DNA from: Posidonia oceanica
Taxonomy: Eukaryota; Streptophyta; Magnoliopsida; Alismatales; Posidoniaceae
NCBI GenBank assembly: GCA_037176725.1
Contig: JAZBRS010000054.1
Location: 17,440,001 to 17,504,000, forward strand
DNA: 64,000 nucleotides
Reading direction: 5' to 3'
The translations under genes and the position numbers were made by a program. The notes beneath the pieces were generated by a model. It saw only the letters and a program-made list of their open reading frames with translations. It did no database searches and had not been told where the DNA came from. Shown here piece by piece: positions 21,943-34,517 of the stretch (position 1 is its first letter; each line of letters opens with the position of its first letter).

Positions 21943-23215
21943 AAGTAATTTCCTTAATAGTACCTTCAATTATTAGTATTTTCCACTTTAGTACCCTCAA
22001 TTATAAAATCATTCACTCTAATATCCTTAACTATTATCATTAGTCAGTCTAACACTTTCATTAGAAAACGTTTCTTTACATAAAATATTTAGACTAAAAT
22101 ACCCTTCAACATAAAAATATAACATGTTTCTTCCTCCTTCACTCCGGCACAATTCAAAGAAAGAAAAATTACAAAACTACTCTCTTCCTTGTCTCCCTCT
22201 CCAATCACCACTGTCCTCTCCTCCTCCGCCTCTACCACCTCCAAGACGGCAACGACGACAGCAATGGTGAGACTCTCTCTCCCCTCTTCCTCCTCCCCTT
22301 CCCCTCTCAAGTCCGTTGTCGCACTTGGATCCTCGACACTTCGCACTCCGTGACTCATCACCACTCGGAGAAGAGGTCTTGGCTCAACATCTCCTGGTGC
22401 TTCGGTAGTGATGTGCTTCACTTCGAACTTGACGCAACTGAAGAGCACAAGGGAGGAGATCAAGGAGCTGCTCAAGTCCACCGCCACCCCATCCTCGTTC
22501 GTCTCGGGTGGCACGATGTTGGAACGTATGATAAGAACATAAACGAGTTTCTGAAGAGAAGAGGGGCTAATGGGAGCTTGAGGTTTGAGATTGAACTCAA
22601 GCATGCCACCAATGCTGGCACTGTGAATGCTTTGAAGATACTTCAGTCGATCAAAGATAAGTACTCAGGTGTTACGTATGTCAACTTGTTTCAACTTGCT
22701 AGTGCTACAGCAAATGAGGAACCTAGAGGTCCCAAAATTCCTATGAGGTATGGTTGGATTGATGTCACTGAACCCAAGCAATGCCCAGACGAGGGGAAAC
22801 TTCCTAATGCTGGCCCACCCACACCTGCTGGTCATCTTTGTGATGTCTTCTGTAGAATGGGTTTTGGTGACAAGGAAATAGTGGCACTTTCTGGTGTGCA
22901 TACTCTTGACGGGAGGCAATGGTATTACTAATCGACGGAGGAAGAGGGGATTTAGTAGTTGGAAGGACATGTCGTAGATCGAAAGGACACATCGTCATTC
23001 CTGTTGTCCAAAAGAGTAATAGGAAGAAGATAAGGAGGAAAAAGAAATTATTATGGACATAACAATCATTCTATGTCATATTGTAACAACGTCATCACAA
23101 TTATTTTCAAATGAAAAGAATTAAAAGTTGAGGGTATCAGAATGAATGGTTTATAGTTGAAGGTACTGAAGTAAAAAAACAGGTATAGTTAAGAGTACTA
23201 TTAAGGAAATTACTC
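21943..23215. mobile_element. Pack-MULE carrying an ascorbate peroxidase fragment
   Basis: This 1273-bp element has terminal inverted repeats opening RAGTAATTTCCTTAATAGTA on both ends. They extend about 100 bp with further internal repeats (TACCTTCAAYTAT types). An exact 9-bp duplication TTTAACAAA flanks it (21934-21942 and 23216-23224), the size typical of Mutator-like elements. The related element at 50999-51568 shows the unoccupied site near 51270-51280, read in reverse. Inside is a host-derived peroxidase gene fragment and no transposase. Confidence 0.92.
22435..22910 (+). pseudogene. Captured chloroplast-type ascorbate peroxidase fragment
   Basis: The plus strand reads [16 protein letters not shown] (22435-22482), shifts frame, then continues [72 protein letters not shown] and [14 protein letters not shown] (to 22910). 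This matches the N-terminal heme-peroxidase half of stromal/thylakoid ascorbate peroxidase, which reduces H2O2 with ascorbate. The distal RLGWH motif and the proximal His region are recognisable, but GAHTLG has become GVHTLD. Everything beyond is missing. The normal gene has several introns in this stretch and none is present here, so the source was probably a spliced copy. An open frame of 193 codons (22350-22931) spans most of it, with no sign that it is a functional enzyme. Confidence 0.88.
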
Positions 23216-23434
23216 TTTAACAAATTCAATAATCTATAAACTTTTAAACAACAATAGGTTAACATCTAATTAATTAATATACGAAATATATAATATTGTT
23301 CGACACAACGGGTTAACAGATGAGGTGACATGTTTCACCTATGACTCGACCCTTTAAGATTTTAAGTTAACGGATTAGAATCTAACGGATTTAAATTCTT
23401 AACTCAAATCCTAAATCAACGGGTCGGGTCAAAT

Positions 23435-25100
23435 GGGTTAATTTAGGGTATGTGTGTATTCCATGATTGACAGTCCTAATCCCACGATTGCATCATTCAG
23501 ATGTATGTGTGTATTGTATCTATTTATGTATATATGTATGTACATATCTGCATGCATGCATGATGCACCCTTCTCTTCTTGGGCTTAGAAGTAGCATATT
23601 ACCTATGCATTATAGTGAATTAGGGCAGAGTGGTAGACCTGAAAGGGACCCCCTTGATGGGTCAAGCTGGCTTGATACACCCGCCAACCAAAAGCGTGTT
23701 GTGCTAGATCAGATTTAAAAGTCCCATACCCTAGATCCATGGGTTAGACAGATTGAGCTCTAACTGACCTAACCCAGTCCACATCATACAACCCCTTCAA
23801 CGTAGTTCTAGACATCCATACACATGGGAGAGTGGTGTGTGAAGAAAAAACTTGTATCTCATCTAACCATGTTGCTGATTGTCCTTTCAGGAAGTTTGAA
23901 CAAGGATTGTTTGCTAGTTGAGGGTCCACTCCTAGTCAACCATTAGTAGCCACCAAGATGCACGTTGTGCCTTTGATGTCAAAGCCTTGCGGATCGACGA
24001 ATAGTGTTCATGGTAGTGGTTTAGAATTAGAACAGGTTAATATCGTCTCAATCATCCAAATTCAACTTCAATCATCTAGATTACAATCTCAAATGCTCTT
24101 TTTGTTGGACGATAGTGTTTTTTTTTAAAAAATTAAATTTCAAATGTACATTATGTGATTCTATATGTCCACTTTGTTTCAGAGTATTATATAGGGAATT
24201 TAGACGTTTGTTTCATTTAGGGGGGGGCAAATAGGGTCTAGATAGTAGGTTAAGGAAATGGCTTTGTTACTGGAGCCCAAACCATCCCCCATGCCATGGC
24301 TGCGAATCATGTCATGTTTGGGCTAGGAAAACCCTATATCTGACTTCCTGACCCTCGAGGTAGTCAAATCGTGTTGACCAACTCCATTACAATGTCGAAT
24401 GAAGCGAACCAACCCACTTTCACGGCCTAAACGAAGGACATCATTTCCATTTATGAATACTTGAGCACGTCAACACATGTAGACGATCCTACAGAACACA
24501 AGAGAGATAATTGATGTTCGATAAACCTATTTAGTCAATTTCACATGTTTGGACCAAGAAGTAATGACAATGGACATGAACACGAGCGAGCGCCAAGTGT
24601 TGAAACAGGCACTAGGGTGTCTAACTAGGGATGAAGCTAGAAATATGATTCACGGACTCCATTTGTTAACAACGTCTTAGTTAATCGATGGGCAGTCTAA
24701 AAAGAATTACAAACAGTATGTACGAGGTTATTTTTGCATTTTATATTGAATTTGTTGGCAACATAACATATCAAGTAAAAAGCCGCTGTACATTATTTTA
24801 AGTTGCAGGCTACAAGTCACGGTTAAATTCAATCAAAGCGGCGGGTAGGTCTTGCCGTCTGTCCATCTTGGCAAAAAAAAAAAAAAAAAAAATTTTGAAA
24901 ATCATAGTGATTTGTTTTGGAGATGGATGATTTAGAAGGTTTGATGGTTAGGCGAGGACGATGTAGACTTAAAAAACCGGAAGAGCCGCCTAGTAAAATC
25001 AATCCTGTGGTCGTGGAGCGCGGAATGGGGGTGTAGGGCGCGCCGCGCCTTTTTTGAATTAAGTAGTTGTAGTGTAGGGACACCAACCGAATGGAACCAA
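23435..25100. other. Gene-free spacer between the RAD5A-side repeats and the PHD gene
   Basis: No open frame with recognisable homology is present. The stretch has mixed composition, a poly-A/T run at 24870-24892 and short homopolymers (24120-24127; G-run at 24221-24228). I see no terminal repeats or target duplications here. Confidence 0.6.
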
Positions 25101-25427
25101 ATGCCAAACGCAAGTAATTTAATTCATGGATGGAAAATTGGAAATGCAACAAGTAATAATAACGAACGCCTCTTCTATTTTCCTTTTTCTTTTCTTCTCT
25201 CAGCGGTCATTTCCATTCTCTCATCGACATCGTCATTTTATATTAAAAGGAGGAGCAAGTAACTATTTATTTATCTTATTGAGGCGGAGGAGCGGAAAAA
25301 AAAAAACTCCTCACCTCACCACCACGCCACCCTCGCTCTTGCTCGCTGCCCCTCACCTTTCTTCTGGTTGCCACTGCTTTTTCTCTCTTTCAATCTATAG
25401 CAATCGATCGGGTCCAATCCATTGTAG

Positions 25428-25461
<34 letters not shown>

Positions 25462-25887
25462 GTGGAACTGGGAATCCCATTCATCGATTGATTCCTCCTC
25501 CTACCATCTTCTCGAGTAGGTAGGTAGGCAGGCAGGCAGGCAGGCAGGTGTGTCGCTGGTGGTGGTGGCGTGGGGCTTGTCTTGCCTGGGTTGTTATTAA
25601 TTGCTTCAGCCGCCACCACCGTCGTGCATTTTCGATTACCATTCCAGTTTCTGAGTTTGTTATGCCCCTCGTTCGTTCTCCTTGCCACTTTCGGAAGGTA
25701 ACCAAACCCTAGATTATTCGGCTTGAAGCAAGTGAAGAAGATGAGAGAGCAGATCTATTCTATCCTTCTTACCTCCGCCTCGATACAATACTAACCCTAG
25801 TTGGACTAGAAATGATCTAATCTAATCTATTATTCTCCTTCTTCCTCCTCTTCTATTAGTAGTAGTAGTAGTAGTTGTAGTAGTAGT
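25101..25887 (+). promoter_or_regulatory. Promoter and 5' leader region of the DDT-PHD gene, rich in microsatellites
   Basis: A TATA-like TTTTATATTAAAA lies at about 25236-25248. The downstream stretch is pyrimidine-rich and carries a (GAC)n run (about 25428-25463), a TAGG/CAGG run (about 25516-25548) and an (AGT)n run that abuts the start codon (25856-25887). In-frame stops in the AGT run (TAG) separate the leader from the coding start. Transcription start and any leader intron cannot be placed. Confidence 0.4.
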
Positions 25888-28800
25888 ATGGAGGAGTCAG
25901 AGGAGGAACACAGACCGTCGAGTCCAGATCTTGATGATGATTGCAGAAGAAGCCAAAGCCAGAACAGAGCATCTTCCTTGGTAGGGAGCTACGTCAGGAA
26001 GGATTTCCCCAGCGATGCTGCTGCTGGTCCTACAGGGGCACCATCACTCCTGGGGAAGGTCACGTCTCACAGAGGCAGGCTGTTCACTACTCTCTACGAG
26101 GATGGGAGCTGCGAGTACTTGGATCTCCCCCAAATCCGACAGGCACTCCTGCTCGAGGAAGGACAACCATCTCCCCATAATGACGACCAAGCTATGCTTC
26201 TACTCTCCCGGAAGAGGAAATTGGATCACTTCATCTCCACAGGCGGCGAGACCACCCGCCGCACAAGGTCTAGGATAAAGGCTATCAATGTAGAAGAAGA
26301 AGAAGTAGTAGTAGAAGAAGAAGAAGAAGAGGATTTGGATCAGCCTGATGCCTCTCCATCAGCCACTGCAAACTCGCTCCTTGATGACGACGATTCTGGT
26401 TCTTCCAGTGATTCCTGCATTTCCACCCACTCGCAGACTTCCATGCTGGCCTCTCAGCCCATCCCTTCTGTGCCACCACCAGTACTGCCCCTTTCCTCTG
26501 CTGACATTGGTATCCCGGAAGATGTCGTGCCCTCCCTATTCTCTGTTTTCAATTTCTTAAGATCATTCAGTCACCGGTTGTTCTTGAGTCCTTTTAGACT
26601 CGATGATTTTGTGGGATCACTCAACTGCACCCTCCAGAACTCCCTACTGGACGCCATACACGTATCCCTTATGCGGATGCTGAGGCATCATCTAGAAACA
26701 CTTGCCTCAGAAGGATCACAGCGCCCTTCTAGATGCCTCAAGTATGTATCCCCTTTCCCCACTTTCTACATTATATATACGACCCATCATTTCGCTGTTT
26801 GATTGGTTTCCTCAGTCATCATTCCAGACAAATAACAGAATGCTTAATTTATTTTTGATTCTTTTTCTCCCATAACTCAAATGCAGGCTTCTTGACTGGA
26901 GTTTGCTTGACAGTCTGACCTGGCCCGTCTTCTTAATGGAGTATATTTTTGTAATGGGTTACACAAAACAAATTGAGGACTGCAATGGATTTTTTGCTTG
27001 TATCTTGGACAGGGATTACTACATGTTGACAGTTCCTTATAAGCTGCTGGTGCTACAAATCTTATGCGACGACGTAGTTGACTCAGCTGATTTCAGGGCT
27101 GAACTGGAAATGCGTGAAAATCTAGACGAGGAGAAGGACCATAATGGCAGCCTTAGCCTTTGTACTGCTGAAAGTGGGCCAAGGAGGGTACATCCTAGAT
27201 ACTCCAAGACATCTGCTTGCAAAGATACAGGAAAAATTCAACACATGCCCACAGCAGAGCAATCAATATACTACTCCAAGCTTGGGGAACTTGATGATGC
27301 TAGGACAGTGGAAGTTGATCAAGACGGCAACAGTGATGAGTGTCAACTTTGCGGGATGGATGGAACCCTGCTATGCTGTGATGGATGCCCCTCGGCATAT
27401 CACCCCAGATGCATTGGTTTGTATAAAGCATCTATACCAAATGGGTTGTGGCTTTGTCCAGAATGCACAGTTAATAAAGCGAGTACTGCATCATCCAAAG
27501 CAAGCATCGGTATAAGAGGAGCTGAAATATTAGGAATTGATCCATTTGGACAGGTTTTCCTGGGCACATACAATTATTTGATTGTGTAAGTTGGTTTAAA
27601 TGACACAATCATTTATTTAACCAGTCCTTTACTTTTGTTGCATGGGCATACTGATGATAGTTTTAGAATAGAATTTGCAAATTCAGACAAGTTTAGTTTC
27701 TAATTTGTACATAATCATATGAATCATAATCCAGAACAATAATATAACATTTGCAAATGTGCACTACTTATTTCCATCATTCAAGTGCTCATAAACGTCA
27801 CCAGGTGACTGTAGGAGCCATTGTTATTAAAAGGTACTTGAAATGAATTGATATAGAAACAGGGTTTTATGGATAGGATGTGCTCTGAGCATTTGTGATG
27901 TGGAATTTTGGGCCTCTCCTCACATCTTGTCTCATCAAACATCTCCAAATATTTTGTTTTTAATAGCAATTGGATGTAGATTATCCTGGTATTTGTAATT
28001 GATTTGAATTTATAAAAAATGTTTAGTTTCCGTCAGCAAGGAAGCTTTTCCAATCTGTTTATTTGTTATCAGCCATATATGCTTATATAATTGAGGTAAT
28101 CCTTTAATGATTGTCAGGCTGTCAGCAGCATTCATAGTGATACCTTGACAGTCCTTCCTTTATCCATCCTACACTCATCTTATCTTCCATACTTAGGGCC
28201 TCTTAAATATGGGCCATCATAAGATAATTCTTATATGAATTTTTAAAGTAAAAAGAGAAAAGGTGATGGTTATCAGGTTATATTAAACATTACTGTCAAG
28301 GAGTGAGTACTAGTGGTTGTATCATATGAATGGGAGCCTTGCTTAGAATCACATTGGATAAGAGTTGCAGTGCTTTTTTTTGAAATAAATGCAACAGATG
28401 GTTGACAAAGACAAAGGGAAGATAAAGAAGACTTGGCCAATGCAAGGGTATTTTAACAGGTCTGCAAGAAACTTATTATCTTACCTAGAGAAATCAAACT
28501 AATCTTATGAGGAATGATGGAGTAATCAATGTGGTGAACTTGTTTTACTGGTATAGCTTGAATGAGCTTCTTTCAATATATAGAAGTCTAAGAAACTCTT
28601 TGAAGGGATTCAGTACTTCAACATGACTCAATAAAGGCGACTAGCCAAAAATGGTGGTTGACTCTAGTATCTTAGTTAATTACAATCAGCACAAACAATT
28701 CCTCTCTAATAACGTCATAGATTTTAGGTGTCGATCAGGTAGCATAAGTTTGAAAAGTCCAGGGCACTTTTCATCTGCATGTTATTATTATCTACTTGTT

Positions 28801-31800
28801 TATCCATCTAGTTTTACTACATTTTTTTTGTAAAGCAAGTTGTACTGAAAAAGTTAATTAATCAGCCTACATTGTTTTAGTGAATACTGGAACACATCGT
28901 GTAATACAAAATGATTGCTGTACACATGTTTATTGTATAACACAAACGACTCCTCTTTACTAATGTCATATTTTTTAGATGTTGTTCAGGTAGAATAAGT
29001 TTGAAATGTCCATGACACTTTCCATTTGCATGTTATTGTTATCTACGTGTCGATCCATCTAGGATTACAACATTTTTTTGGTGAATATTAGAGCATATCA
29101 TGTAACATAAGATGATTGGTGTCTACATATTTATTGTATAACATGGATTAGATTTGTTTTCTCCATGCGACTTATTTTACTAATCCACAATGTGATTCAT
29201 GCCCTTTTTATCCATTTTTTAAATCGCAGGTTTGATGCTTCATATCATGCAACAGCAAAATCCATCTGCAGATACTACAATCAGAATGATATTATCAAAG
29301 TCCTACAGATTCTTTGTTCAACAAAAGAAACATCATCTCTTTATGCAGAAATATGCCAGGCAATTTCTCTCTTCTGGGAGATTCCTTTGGCAAACTTCTT
29401 GCGATCTGGCAGTTCTGATACTGTAAGTTGCTTGCCGGTTGAGAAGAACAATACTATATCAATAAATTCCTCCTCCCCCTCTACTGTTAAGTTATGTCCT
29501 ATCTGCCTAGATAATTGTGAAGCAGAGAATCATGCAAGTGATACACTAGCAAACACCGCAGTGAAAAAGGAACTGCCATTTCAGCACGAAAATTCTGTCA
29601 TTGATTCTCTGGCAAATGAATCTTGTGAGGCTACATACAATGAGTTGTCTTTTAAGAAAAAGATTGGAAGTGCAGATGAATCGTCATTTCCTGTGACAGG
29701 TGCAGTCCAGAAAAATCAATCACTTAGATGTTTAGAATCCCATGATCAACTTGAAATTGTACCCATGATTTGTTCAGGTAAACCTAATTCACCAACTGAT
29801 ACTTCTTCAGACCAACCAAAATCCATGAATAGTCCATTGTTACATTGTGGGGCTTCCATTGGACTGGCTGATGGTCCTACCAGGGAATACTTGGATATAA
29901 CAGTTTCCTCAACAAATGATGGCTCGCTTGGTGAATCTCATGAGAGCAGATATGGCAATCACACCCGCAAAGGGAAAAGTAGAGATAATCGGGACAGGTT
30001 CTCATATATGGGAACAAGTTTAAGGCGGCAGGCTTATGTAAATCAATATATTCATGGTGAAGTAGCAGCCTCTGCTGCTGCTAATTTTGCTCTTGTTTCA
30101 TCTGAAGAAAACAATGTTTCAGTGGCTCAAGCTTCTTCTAATCCCCGTAAAATTATAGCTGCAAAGACTGCACTTCAATTGAAAGCGTTTTCCAGTGCAG
30201 CTATGCATTTTATGTGGCCAAGCTCTGAAAAGAAGACATCCGATGTACCAAGAGAAAGATGTGGTTGGTGTATGGTATGCAAGGGTGAAAATACTAACAA
30301 AAGGGGATGCTTGTTAAATACTGCTGTCACAAATTCCATCAAAGGTGCTTCTAGAGCCCTTGCCAGTTTTCGTCCAGTTAAGAATGGCAACAACAGCATT
30401 CTTGCTGTTGCAGCATATATTTTGCACATGGAGGAGAATTTACATGGTCTTGTTGAAGGTTCTTTACTGGATACAAACTACAATATGCAATGGCGCAAGT
30501 CTGTAAAAGAAGCATCTACCTGCAGGGTGCTGAAGTTCCTGCTACTTGAAGTGAGTTGAAATTCTGGAATCACTAGATTGTCTTCGTTTTTGCCGCTTTA
30601 CATCATTAATAGGTGTTGATGTTTCTTGCATTGAATTCCTTTGTCTTAAATCAAGCTTGCATCCAGATTAAATTCATATGGATAGCAGTTCTTTTCTCTT
30701 GCGATAAACAGATAAACAGGACTGATCAAGTTGTATTAAATAATACGTCATGAAATTTATTGGCAGCTTGAAAGAAATATTCGCGGGATTGCTTTTTCCA
30801 GTGGATGGCTTAAGCTGGTGGATGATTGGTCAACTGAGCTTTCTGGTGCAGATACAAGTGCCTGCTCCATGGGAACACATCAAAAGCGTGGATTCGGTGG
30901 CAGGCGGAAAAGAAAACAGCCTATAGCACCCGAAATTACCTCTATTGATTGTGATGATAGCTGGAAGGAAGTTAAGTGGTGGCGTGGAGGGAGACTCCCA
31001 AAAGTGCTTTTCCAAAGAGGGATGTTGCCGTGTTTGTTGGCTAGAAGGGTGGCTCGACGAGGTGAATATTGTGTTTACCACTCTGTTATTTCATGTACCA
31101 TGGTTTTCTTCTATGCTTGCTATGTGAGGTTTTTCTTATAAAAAATATACTTAGGTGGTTCTAAAGAGGAATTTGGTGTTTACTATTCCGATCGTGCTGA
31201 AGTTGCCAACAGAACCCGACAAATTGCTTGGAGGACTGCTGTAGAAATGAGTAGAAATGCTTGTCAGCTTGCTCTCCAGGTATGTGTGTGTGTGTGTAAC
31301 ACTAACTCTAGAGTTTAGAATCTCACATTCTTTCTTGAAATTAAGCAAGTCCTTTCTTCATTGGACCTCAACATGGCTGTTTTTCATTTTGATTTTTTAA
31401 TTGCCTTTTCTGATATCAGTATCTATCCTTCATATAATATGGGCTTTATCTTGAAATTGTGTTGTAATGCTGCTGTTGATGAAAAGTCTTAATGCATGAT
31501 ATTCTCTTTTGGTCATTGTTTTATTTGATTAAAATATTTCTTCTTCGATATTCTTGTAGCATGCCTCAAATAGCCCTGAATTGAGAGAAAGGGGTTCACG
31601 TTGTCGACACCTATATCAAGGCCTGGTTGTTACTTTTGTTGTTGGATGTTCCTGCACTGCCCGGTTTTGTCAGAAAATTGAAATTTTAGATGGTTCGAGA
31701 AGTGAAAACTCAAAAGAGGCCTTTATTATGCTATTATCAATAGAGTCTATATGATTTTGTGAAAATACTATGGGAACTTTCATTCTTAGTAAGAAGCAAG

Positions 31801-34478
31801 AGGGTGTGGGTGGAATGCACATGTATTGGATTCAGGGAAATGATTAATGTTTTCAATAGAGCATTTAGTGTGAATTTGTGAAGGGATCATTGTATATTCT
31901 TTTGATCTTTGTCAGAACTGAGGGTTCGTGTAATTGGGATACAGATGCAAAGTTTGATAGGTCATAGGTGTAACACATGGATTAATGGTGATTAGATGGA
32001 AGCAATGATCCAACACGTCCAGCTGAGCGAAGCAGCCTTCCATTCTTTTCGGCGGCATCCAAGCTTGTTGGGGGAGTTTTTCAGTCAGAGATTGCCTTTA
32101 TTGAGGAGGATCTGTGTTATGTGTTGTTTTCTCTTTTGTTCCATTCTGTATACTTTTTTGGTGTCTATGTTTTTATCTTATTCTCTTTTTCTGTTTTCTC
32201 ACACCCATCATCTTGACAAGCTACTGTGCTACTTTTGACTAGAAATTTTCAAATACCACTCCTTGTCTGACTGCTCAAATAATAATACTAAAAGATAGCT
32301 GCAATGCATGGAGTTAATAGCTACATCTGTTTAATTGGTTTGAATTTCTTATGTTTCTGGACCTTCTCTAATACATGCTTCTATATGATCGGATGCCTTC
32401 TTCTCCAATACATGCTTACATGTGGTTCAATCTACATGCAATTGCAAAATCATTCAGGATGATAAGAACTAAGAAAGTCATCATGCTTTTCCATAGCCAT
32501 ATTACATGCCACTGAATTGGCCCCATGGTTTTAAATATCACGAACGTGTTGGACTTCAACAAGTTGAAAAACAGCGGCAAGATATTGTTTGTTAGTAGCA
32601 TGTTGGTAATGTTTTAAAAAAAGGGAAGCAGACACGACATGGATTGTATTTCTACACATGTAAATGCCACACAGAGGTTTAAATGGGGGTTTAATGGAAA
32701 AAATGGTTGAAGTTAACAAATATATATATGTATAAACATTTGACATGCGTGTAACCAACAACAAATTACTTGAATATATACAATTATTATTCAACCAAGA
32801 GTAATTTAATTCTAACAAATTACCTAAACAATGTGCGACAAAGGGAACAAAAGAAGAGGAGAAGGAGAAGAGCAATGGCAAATGGAAAAATGGCTGTGTA
32901 CACGGGTGACACGGGAAAAAACAGCCATGTATATTAACAGAGACAGTCGCATAAACTAAACAGGTGACGCAGGGAAAAACGGCCATGTAGACCCAATCCG
33001 TTTAACAGCCCATGTAGCCCGTAAATGACATGGGTAACATCTAGACACATGTAAATGCTGTTTAAATGGCCGTGTCAACCATTTTTTAGAACACTGCATG
33101 TTGGTGGAAACACAGTAAAAAGTTTCCACCTTTGTTCACTAAAGTTCCATGTTGGTGTCGTGTATTGTTGTGTCAGTAAATTGAAAACCAGATGCTCGTT
33201 GACATTCAGTGCCATTGTTGGTCCATGTTGTATTTTGGTTATGAGGTTCCTTTTAGTAATGCATTTTTTTCTTATGCATGCTATTTTTTTTGTCTTGTTT
33301 ATCAGGTTAGATATCTTGATGCTCATATTAGATGGAAGGATGTTGTTCGTCCTGAACAAATTGCTTTGGAAGGAAAAGCAGCAGATGTTGAAGCTTCTAC
33401 ATTCAGAAATGCCATAATTTTTGAGAAAAAGATGGTAGAAAATAGAGTTAGATATGCACTAGCTTTTAGTAATCAAAAACATCTTCCTTTACGTGTGATG
33501 AAGAACATCTTAGAATCTGAACGTGGCCAAGATGAGAAGGAAAAGTTGTGGCTTTCTGAAAACCATGTCCCATTATATTTGATAAAAGAATATGAAGAGA
33601 AGGTAGCTGCAGTTCATGTGCCATGTTTTATGGAAGTCACCAAAAAGTTTATACCAGAGATCCATAAAATGCAGCTTAAAGCTATTAGTAGTGACATTTT
33701 CTTGTATCTTTTTCAAAAAGGGGAGAAACCCGAGAGATATTCTTGTGCTTCATGTAAAGAAGACATTTTGTTGAGGTATTCTTCTCTTTTTGATGTCTTT
33801 GGTGCTATTGCTGAATTTTTCTTTTAAGGTGTTAACTTGTTACTTGTTTCGTGTAGAGGTGCTGTAACGTGCATGTCTTGTCAAGGTAGACATATATCCA
33901 GAGTCCAATAATTGTTTCTTATTATATTTATGCTATGATTAGTTTATTTGTTCACTTTGATTACAGATAGCATGTTGCTTTCCAGGTTACTGCCACGAGC
34001 ATTGCTTGATCACTGCAGCTTATGGCATGAATGCTGGACTGGAGTTCACGTTAATGTGTAACCCATGCTATCAGGCTGAATCTAGTATATCAAGTGAAAA
34101 GCACAATGAGTGCTTGAATGATAGCATGATACCAGTTGTAACAACAAAGGAACCATTTCCTTGCAATTCCCTTATGCAGCTTGCTAATACCGGAGTAAAT
34201 TCAGAGATAAGATCTTTCTCTTATGCCCCCAGTTCAGAACAAAAGGGAAAAAGTATGACACGTTTTACATCTGGTTTAATCTGGAAGAAGAAGAGCGACA
34301 ATATTGGTATTGGGGAAGAATTTAGGCTGAAGCATTTGATCCTCAGGGGAGATACAGGTATGCAGACTTTGATAGAAGAACCCAGGTGCACACTCTGTTC
34401 TGCACCTTACAATCCAGACTTGATGTACATACGCTGTGAGAAGTGCTTGAGTAAGCCTGATATTTGCTTGTCTCTCAA

Positions 34479-34517
<39 letters not shown>

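Larger units (their letters stand above)
21735..23434. mobile_element. hAT-like element directly upstream of RAD5A, split by a Pack-MULE
   Basis: The outer parts (21735-21942 and 23216-23434) align, in reverse orientation, with the element at 50999-51568. Both start TAAGGTTGTC or the TAGGGTAATC equivalent and carry repeated GGGTCGGGTC/GGGTTAA-type motifs near the ends. The left end is clear at 21735. The right end stops short of the expected terminal repeat around 23434, so it is either truncated or too diverged. The element begins 124 bp from the RAD5A start codon. Confidence 0.7.

Noticed and set aside
22089..22604. 171-codon minus-strand frame over the APX fragment
   Set aside because: It is antisense to the recognisable peroxidase reading and low in complexity (Glu/Val-rich).
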